64,000 nt of DNA, taken from Sanguinoderma infundibulare (taxonomy: Eukaryota; Basidiomycota; Agaricomycetes; Polyporales; Polyporaceae). Both the position numbers and the translations under genes were made by a program. The notes under the pieces are model-generated. The model was not told the origin of the DNA. It saw only the letters and a list, made by a program, of their open reading frames with translations, and did not search any database. This document shows, piece after piece, positions 11,774-23,680 of this stretch; the first letter of the stretch is position 1; each line of letters starts with the position of its first letter. The DNA is taken from assembly GCA_032821775.1 (NCBI GenBank), contig JAVLRN010000004.1:2356001-2420000 (forward strand), in the 5' to 3' direction.

Positions 11774-12390
11774 TCGTCCCACGTTCGTGCCAACGAAGCA
11801 CTCTTCTTCAAGGTTGCGCAGTGCTGCTGCGGATATTGACATGAGTAACTCGTGACTTTGTTTGACAGCTCAACGACGAGGAGAATGAAATTCGGCATTT
11901 TGCAGTCGCCCTCGCCTGTCACCGGATCTCTGAGAGTGTGGTGGACGAATTGCAGCCTTTCATGTACATACATGAGCGAGGTTCCGCGGGGGCGAGCCAG
12001 GATGTGGCTAGGAGAACGAAGGTACGTCGGCGGATAAGGCGCTTTATTGCGGGTATTTTTGATTTTTACTGATGGAAGGATTCTGCCATTGCAAATATCC
12101 ACTAGTCCTCGATCCGCTTTGGGCACCGTGTAACTGCGGGTATCCTGGGATTGAATTTGTATTCTGGTCTTTGCAAGCCCCCGAGCCTCGTCGGGGTCTC
12201 CAGGGTGAGTCGTGGCCCCTCACGTTAATGCTGCCTTCGTTATGGTGTGATAGGCAGATAAGGACTCGAAGTCCAGGACTACGGTCAGGGGATCCCGAGA
12301 CAGTGTCTTATCTGGCGCGACCTTTTGCGAAAACTTCTCTTGTACACAGTGCTCTTACTGCGTGCACCGGTCGTCTCGGGCGATGGCATA
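11774..12390 (+). CDS. possible small uncharacterised gene (uncertain)
   Basis: Candidate exons can be joined: one with a start at 11774 (MSSHVRANEALFFK), then 11870-12021 (rich in Glu, Arg and His, containing LNDEENEIRHFAVALACH), then 12106-12204 and one beginning near 12254 that ends at TAA at 12388. The joins use GTTGCG/CAG, GTACGT/TAG and GTGAGT/TAG signals and stay in frame, giving about 140 residues. The coding look of the second exon is the main support. No domain is recognised, the first donor is poor, and the 3' part reads through Cys-rich sequence without clear sense. It may instead be a relic or part of a longer gene whose other exons I cannot see. Confidence 0.25.
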
Positions 12391-13360
12391 ACCCAGAATC
12401 ATCTCCATGGTACGTGATCTTCCTCGCATTGAACCCCAAATTTAACCCTTCAATTGCTTCCTTTCCTTGTGGTAAATGCTAGCCAACACTGCTCTCTGTT
12501 TGTTTTCGGATCCTGTGACGCTTCCCGACGCTCAGATAGGGAGTTCTCGAGCGCATGTTGATGATAGCTGTCCCACTGCTGCAGAAACTAGCGCAAATTC
12601 GTCCACTAGTCGCCAGGAACTACTTTTAGCACGCCCACTAATAGCATCCGCAATCTATCCCATATTCCGCAGCTCATCAACGTCTTTGTCCACAGCACTA
12701 CTCCATGACCCTCGAACGATAAGCGAAATGCACTGGTTACGTCACAGCATGTTGACAATGCTTGGTCGCACCCTCAATGATCAGCGGATTGTTTTGCGCA
12801 AATGGCTAAACCAAAAAGGGTACGTCCTTTCCGAACTTCAAAGCTTCAAGCGCCATACCTCGTGCTCACCGTGCGGATTGAATTCGACAAGTTGAGGTTT
12901 CACAAAATGCTCAGTGGACAGCTTGGAGCTTGGAAGTCTGATTTCATATCTTGGTTTTTTGTCCTTGCTCATCGCTCTATGGAAATATAACATCAGGACA
13001 TCGCGGGCACTCACGCTAAGGACGTGCGACTGGGGTTGACCAGATGTCACTGCCTTAAGAAGAAAAAGCTTGCGGCCTGAAGCACATACGGCGGTCATGA
13101 CTTCTTCCGAGGACGCGCGTACTGCGGCAGGTCAAACGACCTCCCCAGAAAGACGCGCAACGTGTCGTTTAGAACTTTACCGATTTAACGCAGCGTCTCC
13201 ACGAGACAATCGCTATCTTTCTGGACCTCGGAGTGCCATGCCGATGGCTCGCCTTGGATAGTAATTCCAGCTGACGATAGACTGTCGGTTGGTCGACATT
13301 CTCTCGACGACTTACCTGTCGTACTGGCCGTCCATGCGAGATGGGGCCATCGAAGGTAGG
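12391..13360. other. intergenic, upstream of the P450
   Basis: No gene could be supported. A minus-strand frame at 13098-12838 and a plus-strand frame at 12476-12895 show no motif and no splice partners. Confidence 0.45.
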
Positions 13361-13368
13361 ATATAAAT
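13361..13368 (+). promoter_or_regulatory. TATA box of the P450 gene
   Basis: ATATAAAT about 50 bp before the start codon at 13418, implying a very short 5' leader. Confidence 0.6.
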
Positions 13369-13417
13369 TTTGGGTCTCTAGAAATTGCAGACAACTGAAC
13401 CCGAGCCCCGTAACAGA

Positions 13418-15808
13418 ATGTCTCTCATCAGCGGAATTGCTGTCGCCCTCGTTGCCTACCTCGTCGCATCGATTCTCTCAAAGTTTGTGAAGGTCGCCCG
13501 CTCGCCGCTCAACAATGTCGCCGGTCCTCCGTCCCCCTCGTTCCTGAAGGGTACGCCCTAACTTCCACCGCAGTGTATGTGTAGGGGCCTTGTGTGCTAA
13601 TACTCAATATCTCATGTAGGCCATGTCGGCAAGCTCTTCGACGCGAATGCGCAGCAGTTTCGTGATAGTTTGGTGGAGAAGTATGGAGGAATCGTCAGAC
13701 TTCAACGGCTATTCAGCGTTGGTTCTCAGAATAACAATTTTGTAATGATATACTAGGCTGACAATGTGCTCACAGATTCCCCAGCTTTTCGTCTATGATC
13801 CTGCCGCGCTACACGTCGTCCTCATCAAGAAGCATCACATCTTTGAGGAACCGGGTATCCATCTTACGTAGGTGTTTCAGCACAAACATATCTCACCCAT
13901 GCTATTAACTGTGTTTGCATCTGTAGCCTCAGCGGTCTCATGTTTGGACCGGGGATGACCGCTGTATCAGGTCGGTAGCCATTCGGAGTTACGACCCTCG
14001 CTTGCATGGAGGCTAACACTATTCGCAGGCGATCACCATAAGAAACAGCGAAAGCTTCACATGCCCGCGTTCTCCCTTACACAGCTCCGAAAGACGTTGC
14101 CCATCATGTATGGCGTGACGAATCAAGTGAGAGCACATGATCTTCAAAAGCTTGTCTCCCACCCACGTTAACTCCTCATCTCGCAGCTTCGGAGTTCCAT
14201 CATCTCGCGTTTGGCGCCAGGCGAGGAGTGGACTGAACTTGAAATGTCCGACTGGATCGGCCGTGCGACTCTCGAGCTCATCGGACAGGCTGGGCTTGGA
14301 CATCCTCTTGACCCGCTGGAGGATGACGAAATCAGCCCGTACGGACATGCGGTAAAGAATCTTCTGTGAGTCTCTGGGCTCCCGATCACAGTACCCCCTC
14401 TCACATCTCGCACCATGGTTGACCGGGTTTCGCTGCTGCAGACCGTGCCTCGTCCCCCTCGTATTCGTCAGGCGCTTCCTCCCCCTACTCGTTAAGATCG
14501 GCTCTCCTCAGTTCAGGCGACGCGTCGTCGAGCTCATGCCATTCGAAGCGGTGAAGCGGTTCCACAAAGTCATCGATATCCTGGACGAACACGCGAAGAA
14601 GATCTACGCGAAGCAAATGGATAGCTTGCGAGGTGGTGATCAGACCATTATGCACGGCAAGGATATTCTCAGCCGACTGCGTACGTGACAGTGCGGAAAA
14701 GTGTTGTGTCTCCGCCAAGAAGTTCTTACGTCGTCCTTGCAGTCCAGGCGAACATGGAAGCTGCGGAAGACGAGGTGATGTCGGAGGAAGAGATGACCGG
14801 ACAGATCTCGTAGGCATTGGTCTCTTTCCCTTGCCTTGCCATATGCTCACCGTCATCGGCAGGACGCTGGTTGTCGCTGGAACGGATACCACCTCAAGCG
14901 CTATATCTCGTACCTTACATAAGCTCGCGGAACACCCGGAAGTCCAGGACAAGCTTCGCAAGGAAATAATCGAGTCGCGGCGTGGCCGGGGTGACCTTCC
15001 CTTTGATGAGCTATTTGAGCTGCCCTATCTCGAGGCTGTGTGCCGTGAGACGTTGCGCATGTAAGTCAATAAACTAGACCTGATTTCATGGAGCTCACGT
15101 TGCCCTAGGTACGCTCCCGCATCAGTTGTGTCCAAGATGTGAGGGCATCGAATTTGACATTATCGAACGTGCGACTGACACTGAATGCGTTCCAGGGCCA
15201 CCGAGGACACAGTCCTTCCCTTACAGAACCCGATGCGGGGTGTGAACGGAGAGACGATACGCGAGGTTTTCGTTCCGAAGGGCACGAACGTCATTGTTGG
15301 AATCGACGCCGCGAACAGGGACAAGGCTATTTGGGGCGAGGATGCTCACGAGTGGAAGCCCGAGAGATGGATGGGTCCGCTTCCCGAGACTCTAGTCCAA
15401 GCACGGATGCCAGGTGTTTATTCGAACATGTGCGAAACAGCTCTTTTGTGATTGTCACTACGCTGACTGTCACTGATGAATGTAGGCTGACCTTCCTCGG
15501 CGGAGGCCGTGCGTGCCTGTAGGTGTCATGTTCACCCGAAAGGTCTGCTAGTGGCGCTAACATGGTGACTTCGCAGGGGATTCAAGTTCGCCCAATGCGA
15601 GATGAGTGCGTGTGCGTCATTTTTTGCCTAGGAGGCCGTGCTGACGCATGAGGCGTGAAAAGAGGTCGTCCTGTCCGTTTTACTGGAGTCGTTGGTGTTT
15701 GAACTCCCAGACAAACCCATCCATTGGGTCATGGCAAGCATCCGCTACCCCTCGACAGGAACACATGGAAAGCCGGAAATGCCTTTGAAGGTGAAGCGCA
15801 TCATGTGA
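13418..15808 (+). CDS. cytochrome P450 monooxygenase
   Basis: Fourteen exons (13418-13550, 13620-13717, 13776-13867, 13927-13970, 14029-14126, 14187-14365, 14442-14680, 14743-14809, 14863-15060, 15109-15138, 15196-15429, 15486-15518, 15577-15605, 15663-15808) sum exactly in frame to 539 residues. It starts with a hydrophobic ER anchor, then a Pro-rich hinge (GPPSPSFLKG). The I-helix oxygen motif AGTDTTSS, K-helix ETLR, the PERW motif and heme-binding FLGGGRACLG with the axial Cys are all present, the last split over exons 12-13. The enzyme should be an ER-bound, reductase-dependent oxygenase. The substrate is unknown; there is no obvious biosynthetic cluster around it. The C-terminal exons are very short (29-33 bp). 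Confidence 0.95.
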
Positions 15809-16213
15809 GGGTTAAACGAGCAGGGCCCGTGTGTCACGATGGTGAATGTGGTTCAGTCAAGACAACGATTCAAGTTGCATCAGTGACAATGGTGCTAGAT
15901 GTAGGCATGTATAGAACATCGTCTTGATGAGAAGTAATAAATATATAAGCATGTATGATTGTCCCGGCAGTTATGCCATTACGGTGTGGCGATATCTATT
16001 CCTAAACATGTCAATAGTACCTCCGGGTGGTTTCCGTTCTTACGACGTCATGGTCATCACAGCCACCACGCGAGCACCGAACGCCTGTGTAACTGTTCCT
16101 TCGGGACGAGGACAACCACTTGCCGCCTTTCCGTCATTACCCCTCTCACCCTACTCTCCTCCGCTTGTCTTCTTGTCTCTGTGGGCTAGGAAAAGCCCCA
16201 CATTCCACGTTTC
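15809..16213. other. intergenic
   Basis: Holds the 3' end of the P450 gene and the promoter of the METTL14-like gene. No other feature seen. Confidence 0.5.
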
Positions 16214-18499
16214 ATGAGCATCTCAACCACAGAATGCCTCGCATCAGCTAACGAGCTGCTTGCGACTCACAGCACCCTCGTCGCTCGTCTCCGGAACACG
16301 CAAAGGAGCTATCGACGCCAGCTCAAGGTCCTCCCATCCCCGCCACATGCGTTGCTCAAGCTTCCTCTGATCCCGACTCCCCCCCGATCACCCTCACCGT
16401 CACCACCATCGTCCCCTTTGCTGGCTTCTCCCCCAAAGCCACATAGACTGGACCTACCCCCTGCGAAGCTCGCGCGTTTGGCCCGGTATAACAACTATGT
16501 GCCAGAAGAGGAGACGATAAGGAACGACTACTCTCAGCGGTATGTGGACGGAGGGGAGTGGCCACAGGATTGGGTGTTGGGAGCGGACCCGGAGCATCGG
16601 TTTGAAGAGTGAGTCCCATCTTGCTGTTTACTGCTGCGCTCGCACCCCGTCCGTTCGGTCATTACATCCAAATGTTCCTATCCGAGAAGATAGGCCCTCC
16701 ATTGAGACCACTTCTACGTTATCGAGGAATATGAATCATGGTGAACACTTGATTAGAGTGGGTTGCTGACCTTCGAACGCGTACGTCAGGTACCCGAAGC
16801 AGCAGCGGTTGCTCTCGCTCAAGAAGGCTGCCGTCGCCGCTCATGCCCTCCCACCAACATTCCTCCCATACGCTGAGCTCTCCTCACTACAAGGCTCCAA
16901 GTTCGATATCATCCTCATAGACCCCCCATTTTCGTCCTCATTCACGTGGGACGACCTTTATGAACTCCCAATACCTTCGCTCGCTGCCGACCCATCCTTC
17001 GTTCTCATGTGGGTGGGAAGCGGATCGGGCGAGGGACTCGAACGTGGGCGAGAGGTCATGGGCAAGTGGGGTTTCCGAAGATGCGAGGACATTGTGTGGG
17101 TGAAGACGAACAAGACGACGAACAAGGGTCCCGGGGTGCGTCTCTTCGTTTCTTCACGCCACGCGTATGTTCATGTGTCTTCCAGACCGACCCGCCCACC
17201 ACGTCGCTGCTCACGCGGACAAAGCAACACTGTCTAATGGGCATACGCGGGACCGTCCGGCGGTCGAATGACAGTTGGTTCGTCCACTGCAACGTCGGTA
17301 CGTCCATTCTCCTCAACTGCGCGCTCTATGCCCTTCCATCACAATCTGACTCCTCCCTCTTTTCCCTTTGTGTGTGTCTGCAGATACGGACGTCCTCATC
17401 TGGGAAGGCGACTCGTCCGACCCGACACTGAAGCCGCCCGAGATGTACACCCTCATCGAGAACTTCTGCCTCGGTCTCCGGCGACTCGAAATCTTCGGCC
17501 GCGCGCGCACCGCTCGCCGTGGCTGGGTCACCGCGCTGGCCGAGGGTGAGGAGGAGCGCATCGAGGAGGGCATGACGCTCGGCGAAGACGACGGAACAAG
17601 CGAACTCCAGGATGGCGCGATGCGCTGGAACCGCGAGCGTTGGGACGCGAAAATTAAGGAGCTCGCCGAGGGCCAGCAGAAGCTGGTCGTGCCCGTCAGT
17701 GTTGGTGCGTCGTTCGTGCTCGATCGCGAGAGGTGTTGACAGACTGAGTGCGCGTGCGGTTGCAGAGATCGACGCGCTCCGCCCGAAGTCACCCGTCCGC
17801 GGGGGCTCGGCGAACGCGAACGCGGCGATGATGAATGCGCCGGTGCCGTCTGGCTCTCCCATGCAGATGACGCTGTCCATGGCGCCTTCCGCTGGTGGCG
17901 GAGGTGGCGGCGGTACCCCAGGCGGTGGCGGGGGACGTGCTGGCGGAGGTGGGTTCGGGAACCACGGCCGCGGGATGATGGGTCCGCCGATGGTGCCGAT
18001 GAACAGCATGGACATGAGCGGGATGGGCGGGATGGGCATGATAGGCGGCTGGCCGGGCGAGATGGGCATGGGCGGGCTCGGGGTCAACGTCGGCGTCGGC
18101 GGGATGGGCATGGGCCAGATGGGCGGGATGAATGCGATGGGCGGGATGGGCATGGGCATGGGCATGGGTGGCGGACAACAGGGGATGGGCTTTGGCGGTG
18201 GCGGAGGGGGCGGAGGGCGATTTGGGGGCGGGTTCGATGGGAACATGGGCATGGGCGGTGGGGGCATGGGGTGGATGGGGAATGCGGAGGGGCAATTCAT
18301 GGACGCGTCGAGCGGGGGGATGTGGGACGGCGGGATGGGCGAGGGGATGATGGGCATGAACGGCATGAACAACATGAACAGCATGGGCAACATGGGCGGC
18401 ATGCGGATGGGCATGAACTCGGGCATGGGCCAGAACATGATGGGCATGGGGATGGGGCAGTGGAACGGGGACGGCTTTGAGGGCGGGTATGCGGGCTGA
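16214..18499 (+). CDS. METTL14-like RNA N6-adenosine methyltransferase subunit
   Basis: Five exons (16214-16608, 16790-17135, 17186-17297, 17384-17704, 17766-18499) give 635 residues. The MT-A70 fold is clear: DYSQRYVDGGEWPQDWV, FDIILIDPPF at the position of the METTL14 EPPL motif, MWVGSGSGEGLERGR, WGFRRCEDIVWVKTNK, TKQHCLMGIRGTVRRS, and PPEMYTLIENFCLGLRRLEIFGR. The last five track METTL14 rather than METTL3, whose catalytic motif is DPPW. By analogy it would pair with a METTL3-type partner to bind RNA for m6A deposition in the nucleus. The N-terminus has a Pro/Ser linker. The last exon is unusual: about 240 residues of Gly/Met-rich sequence (MGMGG-type repeats) where animal METTL14 carries RGG repeats. 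Whether this copy is catalytic cannot be told from sequence alone. Confidence 0.92.
17880..18490 (+). repeat. Gly/Met-coding low-complexity tract
   Basis: GGCATG/GGGATG-type codons are repeated irregularly across about 600 bp of the last METTL14-like exon. The reverse strand is also open for hundreds of codons (Pro/Met/His-rich), which is a by-product of the repeat and not a gene. Confidence 0.9.
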
Positions 18500-19079
18500 G
18501 CGCTCTGTATACTTGGCGGAGGTGGACCTCCGACTGTCATCTCGCATCTTGCATCCCGGCGTCCCCGATGGTGTAGCTCAAGGTATCATTCCGTGTATCT
18601 TTACTTGTATCAGTCGCACTTGCTTTCTTGCATAGTTTTGAGTTATCGCAATGTGAGTCGCTCTTGACCCCTCGTAACACGCGTTGACGTCAGGTTGTTT
18701 CAGATCAGTTTTTCAATGAGGATCCGGATCCACCAGCATTGAAGCACTCTGCGCCACATATACATATGGCATCTCTAAGAACTTGTTGGCAGATTTTTGG
18801 GCGGCTTTTTCGTGAGTACATTTACTAGTTCTACAAGCATATCCCTGAAACGTTATGCGTTATAGTACAAAGTGTGCTGTAGTCTTTCCTGACGTAGGCG
18901 GGTCGACATTTGGCATGTCCGAGGACACGAGGGTCAAGGCAGCTCAATGGATACAAGAAAAGCCGGCAACATACCATGCGACGATCTGAATTAACTTCAG
19001 CCCATCAATCTCCGGCCGATGAGCTGTTCGCTTCCAGGGATGACTCCTCGTCGCGGGACGTCTATGAAGGTGATCATTG
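18500..19079. other. intergenic
   Basis: No coding sequence supported. Contains the 3' ends of convergent genes. Confidence 0.5.
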
Positions 19080-20466
19080 TCAGCGGCAACATGAGCCCCA
19101 ATAGAACAATGACCTCACCATCAACACGTGCGCACACTTCGGTATGCCCTCGTTATCCTTGTCCTCCCAACGAAGGCAAGGCCCGCCAAGATCGTCATTA
19201 TGTACGATCTCGTACACCAGGCCAGGCCTTTTGTGGCCACTCCATCCCCTCGCGATCTTGTCGCGAACTTGTAACGGGTCTTCCAGCGACTCTTGCGTTG
19301 GGCGCCGATACACGGAGTACAGCTCGAAAACGACCCGTGTGAGATTGCTAAAAGTCGTGGTGTCCATAGCCACGGACAGTAACCGGTCTATCAGATCTTC
19401 AAGACCCCAGTGGTAGTGGAAGGAGTATGTGAGCGTCACTGCGAAACATATGGTGGCGATGCAAGGGGATCGTAGGTGAGCTGTCCAGATACATGGCGCT
19501 TCCACTGTGTCCGTCGGCCAAGGCGTCCAGACAGCAGAGGTACCTCAGATTTGGACAATTGAAAAATGACATATCCTCCCAAAATCCCGCCCGAAATCCT
19601 GTTTCTGCGAGTTAGTAATGTAAGGTGAGGACGTTTCCTACGTTCTCACCAGCTGGCCATGGGCCCTCCGACTCCAGTGCCATGCCAATCTCGAGGTGAG
19701 TCAGCGAATGCCCCAGGCTGCGAGTGAATGCAATTATGTGCTCCGGGTTGTCTCCAAAGCGCACTATGTAGTGGAAGAGCAAAGAGAGCTGGCGAAGGTT
19801 TTTCGAGGCGTTATGAGCGATGAGCTGCTCGCTCACTGCTTGTGCCACAGTGTCACCATCGGACCAGCACCACATTACACGGGCCGCGGATAGGGTTAGG
19901 GGTACGGGGAGAGAGGATAGGTCCGGAGGAGTGATATCAGTGGAGGAGTTTTGATCGACACGTATCACGCATGGGTTGAATATCCTGAGGCGGGGGAAGG
20001 CCGAAAGCCAGCTCTGGAGGACTGTGGCTGACGGTACGACGAGGCGATGGAGATTGAGGATTTCCACAGATTCAAGGTTGAATGGAGGGGTGAAGATGTT
20101 CATGTCCCGAAGTTCGAGGGTGTGGAGGCTAGTCGCGGTAGTCAAGATATCGCAGAACTGGATGTGCTCCTCGTGTGTGAGACACAAGCACGCTTCCAAA
20201 GATACCCCAAACTGTTCGCGCTCGCAATAGGCCTCCAGATGTTTGATATACGCCCCGATTTCGGGGCGATGGGTCAGCACTTCGTGAAGGCTCGACACCT
20301 TGTCGCAGGGCAAGTTGACGTGGCGAAACAGATGGACTCGTGAGGAAGGAAGCCAGTCTGAGCAGACCAGCGCACATGCGGAGAGCGAGTCACGATCGTC
20401 GTAGAGATGGTCAATGATCGCGTCAGTTGTCTCTGGAGGAAAAGCGGATATATGCAGGGTAGACAT
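19080..20466 (-). CDS. F-box protein, paralogue A, with disrupted reading frame
   Basis: The start at 20466 opens MSTLHISAFPPETTDAIIDHLYDD, an F-box helix pair followed by a DSLSACALVCSDW core. Leucine-rich irregular repeats follow. Exon 1 ends at 19650 in phase 1; a textbook intron with a TTACTAAC branch joins exon 2 at 19598. In exon 2 the frame runs to a stop at 19399, while the segment homologous to the C-terminus of the neighbouring paralogue (NLTRVVFELYS...RDKIARGWSGHKRPGLVYEI) lies in another frame between about 19500 and 19080. A one-base shift near 19500 would explain this. F-box proteins recruit substrates to SCF ubiquitin ligases. It is either a recently broken copy or has a changed C-terminus; sequencing error is possible. 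Confidence 0.7.
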
Positions 20467-20964
20467 GCTCGAGTAGTTCTTCGAATGGGTGGATGAAGGA
20501 TGAAGGAAGTGGCAAGAGAGGGACGGGTGTGCTACGCAATCTGCAAGATTCAACGTCCAACAAAGTTTGATCTTCCTATCACCTCCTTTTGTCGATTTCC
20601 CCAAAGTATCTATTTCTACGTATTTCTGAACGTCGCTAACGCCTAGGGCCCGCAGGAAGAGGAGGTCGTGTGAATTGCATTGGTCGAGGAAATACTACGG
20701 TTCTCGCCTGTCTCCCCACGCCGCCTCTAGGCTCTGATACTCGGAATAAGAATAAGCACTACGCGACTCGAACCGTGCATAGTGGAGACTGGTTTAGCCC
20801 CGTGCCTCCGAAGACAACCCTCGTTGGTGGTCCTACCCTACGACACACCGTGATCTCTGCTTTCTGACAAGGAACCACACCATCGGAAAGCAGGGTCTCC
20901 TCCGCACGACACCTACGAAGTAACACCGAACACGTCAGTTTTGAGCAGTACGAGATCCGCTGGA

Positions 20965-22328
20965 TTAACTCACAATGATAGTTTCCATGTCGGAAGGCAA
21001 ACATGACCGCCTCCCATGCTTGACCTCGAAGACTAGCCCAAGTCTACGATGCTCGCCCCACCTGCACGCGATCTCCTCCGCGGTCGTCCTCACACGCACA
21101 GCGAGATCTACCTTTGGGTCCTGGTCGTGCCAGTAGAACTCCGTCAAAGGGTAAACCTCGAAGACAACCCGCTCAAGGTTGTCGTACACGGCCCGCCTCA
21201 GAGCTGGCAGGGTCGGTTGCAACCAGTGAGGCGAATCTCGGCTGCCTGCTTCGTGGCAACCGACGGCGATGTGCAAGGATGTGAGGGTGGGGATCTGACA
21301 GGTCGCGACGTAGTGGGCGATCTCCCCCATGCCGACCATTGCTCTGCATGGTCTGTCGGAGAAGCCTTCGATCGTGCTCAGGCGGAGCGTTCTCAGATGA
21401 GGACACTGCGGCAACTCGAAATTCCGAAACAGCTCTGTGTGGGTGGCATGAGTTCGAAATGCTCAAACGAGAGATGTCCTTGGCAACAGAACGCACGTTG
21501 AGCACCGGCGACGTAAGTATTGCTAATCTTGATTTCCAAAATTACCAGGGATCGACCGAGAGCGCGCAAAAGGCCCTGAGTTGCGTCGATGGTCTCTGCG
21601 TCGCTATACGCTAGATCAATGCCGAAGACGCGCAGATGCTGCAAAAGGTCCTGGCTGATCAGCCATTTACAGAAGTCTGCGAACTCCTGGGCACTATGTT
21701 GGGTGCGGCCGTTGTTCCATGACGCGAGGTGGAGGTCTGTCAGACGCCGCTGCAGAAAGACCTCGCTCTCGGCCAATGAAACCGGGAAAGCCTCGGAATT
21801 GCGCTTTTCATCGACCCATCCTTCTCTGACGTCGATATTATCGATGATGAGCGATCGAAGACTAGGAAGGCGGGACAGTCGCGAGGCTAAGTAGGCAGCG
21901 GAAGGCACTCGAACGTCGCAGAGCTCCAGCAACTCCAAGGACGGTGAAATCTTGGGCAATAATTTGAGGGTGCAGTCGTAAACGCGGAGTTCGCGAAGGA
22001 ATCGCGTCCTCTCCAATACGTCACAGAGAGTAGCAGGCCCTGGCCGACGAAGAGAGAAGTTGAATCTGTACGGTGAGGCGTTATCCCACCCCACCACAAT
22101 GAGGATTTTGACGTAGTCGGCGATGAATGGCGTGATCGACAATAGATCGTGGAAAGGGAGGATGGTTTTGTAGTCAAGGCGCACAAGTCGGAACCGGTGT
22201 AGGCGGGAGGTGGGGAGCCAGCTTGAACATGTCAAGCTACAGTGAGAGAGCGCGGCGGGGTCATCATGCAGGAAGTCAATGATCCTGTCGGCTAGCTCTG
22301 GCGGGACACGAGGAGGTCTTGATCCCAT
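20965..22328 (-). CDS. F-box protein, paralogue B
   Basis: Exon 1 (22328-21506) starts with MGSRPPRVPPELADRIIDFLHDDP, a canonical F-box N-terminus, then a SHCSLTCSSWLPTSR core. Leucine-rich segments follow. The phase 1 intron (21505-21435) is at the same position as in the neighbouring copy, and exon 2 continues with ELFRNFELPQCPHLRTLRL. The C-terminal block NLERVVFEVYP...EEIACRWGEHRRLGLVFEV matches the neighbour. Reading straight through gives 430 residues; a GTGAGT donor at 20973 with an acceptor at 20913 would instead add a short third exon (to 20838) and give 452. As an SCF adaptor it would act in ubiquitylation; the substrate is unknown. Exon structure and sequence together show a tandem duplication. 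Confidence 0.85.
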
Positions 22329-23680
22329 ATCTACCGCGATACGGTTACTACGCGGTCCGATCGATCATTCAGAGAGAATTGGCGGTTGACTCACTAGGAA
22401 CGCCTGAAATGTGGGGACTGCTTGATGAATGTCGAAGTGAGGCTTCGAGACGATGGTCGACGTTCAAGTATCGTGTACTTATACCGCCGGGAATACTGCC
22501 AACTGTGAGGTGCTGTAATTCTTGCTTGCAATCGCCTTCAATGTTGCGGCCGATCGGGTCACTATGCTTGAAATGAAGTCATTGAGTCGTTTCGATGCCA
22601 ATGGTGAAACAGGGGTGACGAACTTGAGGTAGGCTTGAGATTGAAGGGTCACTATGTCCTCGGAGCGCGCTGCGATGACTTCAGGCCTCGCTCACCATCC
22701 CACTGGTGAAGTCGCTGGAGGCTATGACCCGGTCAACGTCGTCGATCCACGCGATGAAGGTGCCCCACCCCCTGAGCCCGGGAGTGAATGTTGCGCGTGG
22801 CAGGCGCATTTTGCGCCGGGCATGCACTGGGCGGCATCGTAGGTCTGCTGCGCGCCCTTGACGTGCATCTTCGTGGGCGTGCCGCGGGTCTGGAGCGGCT
22901 TGAAGGTCATCCGATCAACGCGCACGAAGACTCGCGGACTGAATGAGGCGGACGGACCTGTACGTTAGCTACCAGAAGTTATGAGGGAATTAGTCAGTTA
23001 GTCGCTTTCAGCCGACGAGCGCATCGAAGCGAAAGAACGAACATTTGATCAATGGTCTCACTGCTAGAGAACCTCTTTGAATGCCTGTAGAACGACATCT
23101 ATGTTTGGACCTGGTTCATGAGGGAGTTCTTCGTGGAAACTTGGTACCCCAAATGCCGTAACGATATGCCGCGAGGCCGATGCCCTCCGATTCGCGGCCG
23201 AATAGACTGCCATCTACTCTCACAGGTTATGCCATGTCAGTAGCGATACAACGGGTGAATTGACGCACAGTTACAGTAAAGGCTTTCAAGTTGCCGTTGT
23301 GGCCACTTGGGCGATGACGTGAAACTGGGAGGTACGGTGGTACGTTCTGCATTTGTTGGATGAATGGGCATTCGGAGGGTTGTTTGTGCTCTTCCACAAC
23401 GCGCTCCACGGGATTATCATGATGCAAATGTGTCACGGTGCAAGGGAGCATGCTGAATGGGGAACAAGATGGGGAAACAACCGCACTTTGGTTACGGTAC
23501 GGTGGTACGGGCATCAGTGTCCCAAAATGGTTACTTTGGCGCTCGCGGAAGTAATTAATATTCGCGACATGTGCTGACATGCGGGCCAGCTCACAACTCT
23601 GCGGTCGACGTTATCCACGACAGTCTACAGCCCGCTCGAGCCTGTCTCAAGACCCACTTTTTCAGTGCTGCTTTATCTCT
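22329..23680. other. intergenic, no gene recognised
   Basis: Short open frames on both strands (for example 22722-22925 - and 23227-23580 -) have no motif, splice support or promoter. About 1.35 kb with nothing I can name. Confidence 0.45.

Noticed and set aside
17326..18547. Minus-strand open frames of 404 and 252 codons, Pro/Met- and His/Ala-rich
   Set aside because: They are the reverse complement of the Gly/Met repeat in the METTL14-like gene; no stop codons occur because of the repeat composition.
22654..22925. Possible short coding frames on both strands
   Set aside because: GC-rich but without motif, promoter or splice continuity; could be a decayed fragment, but I cannot name it.
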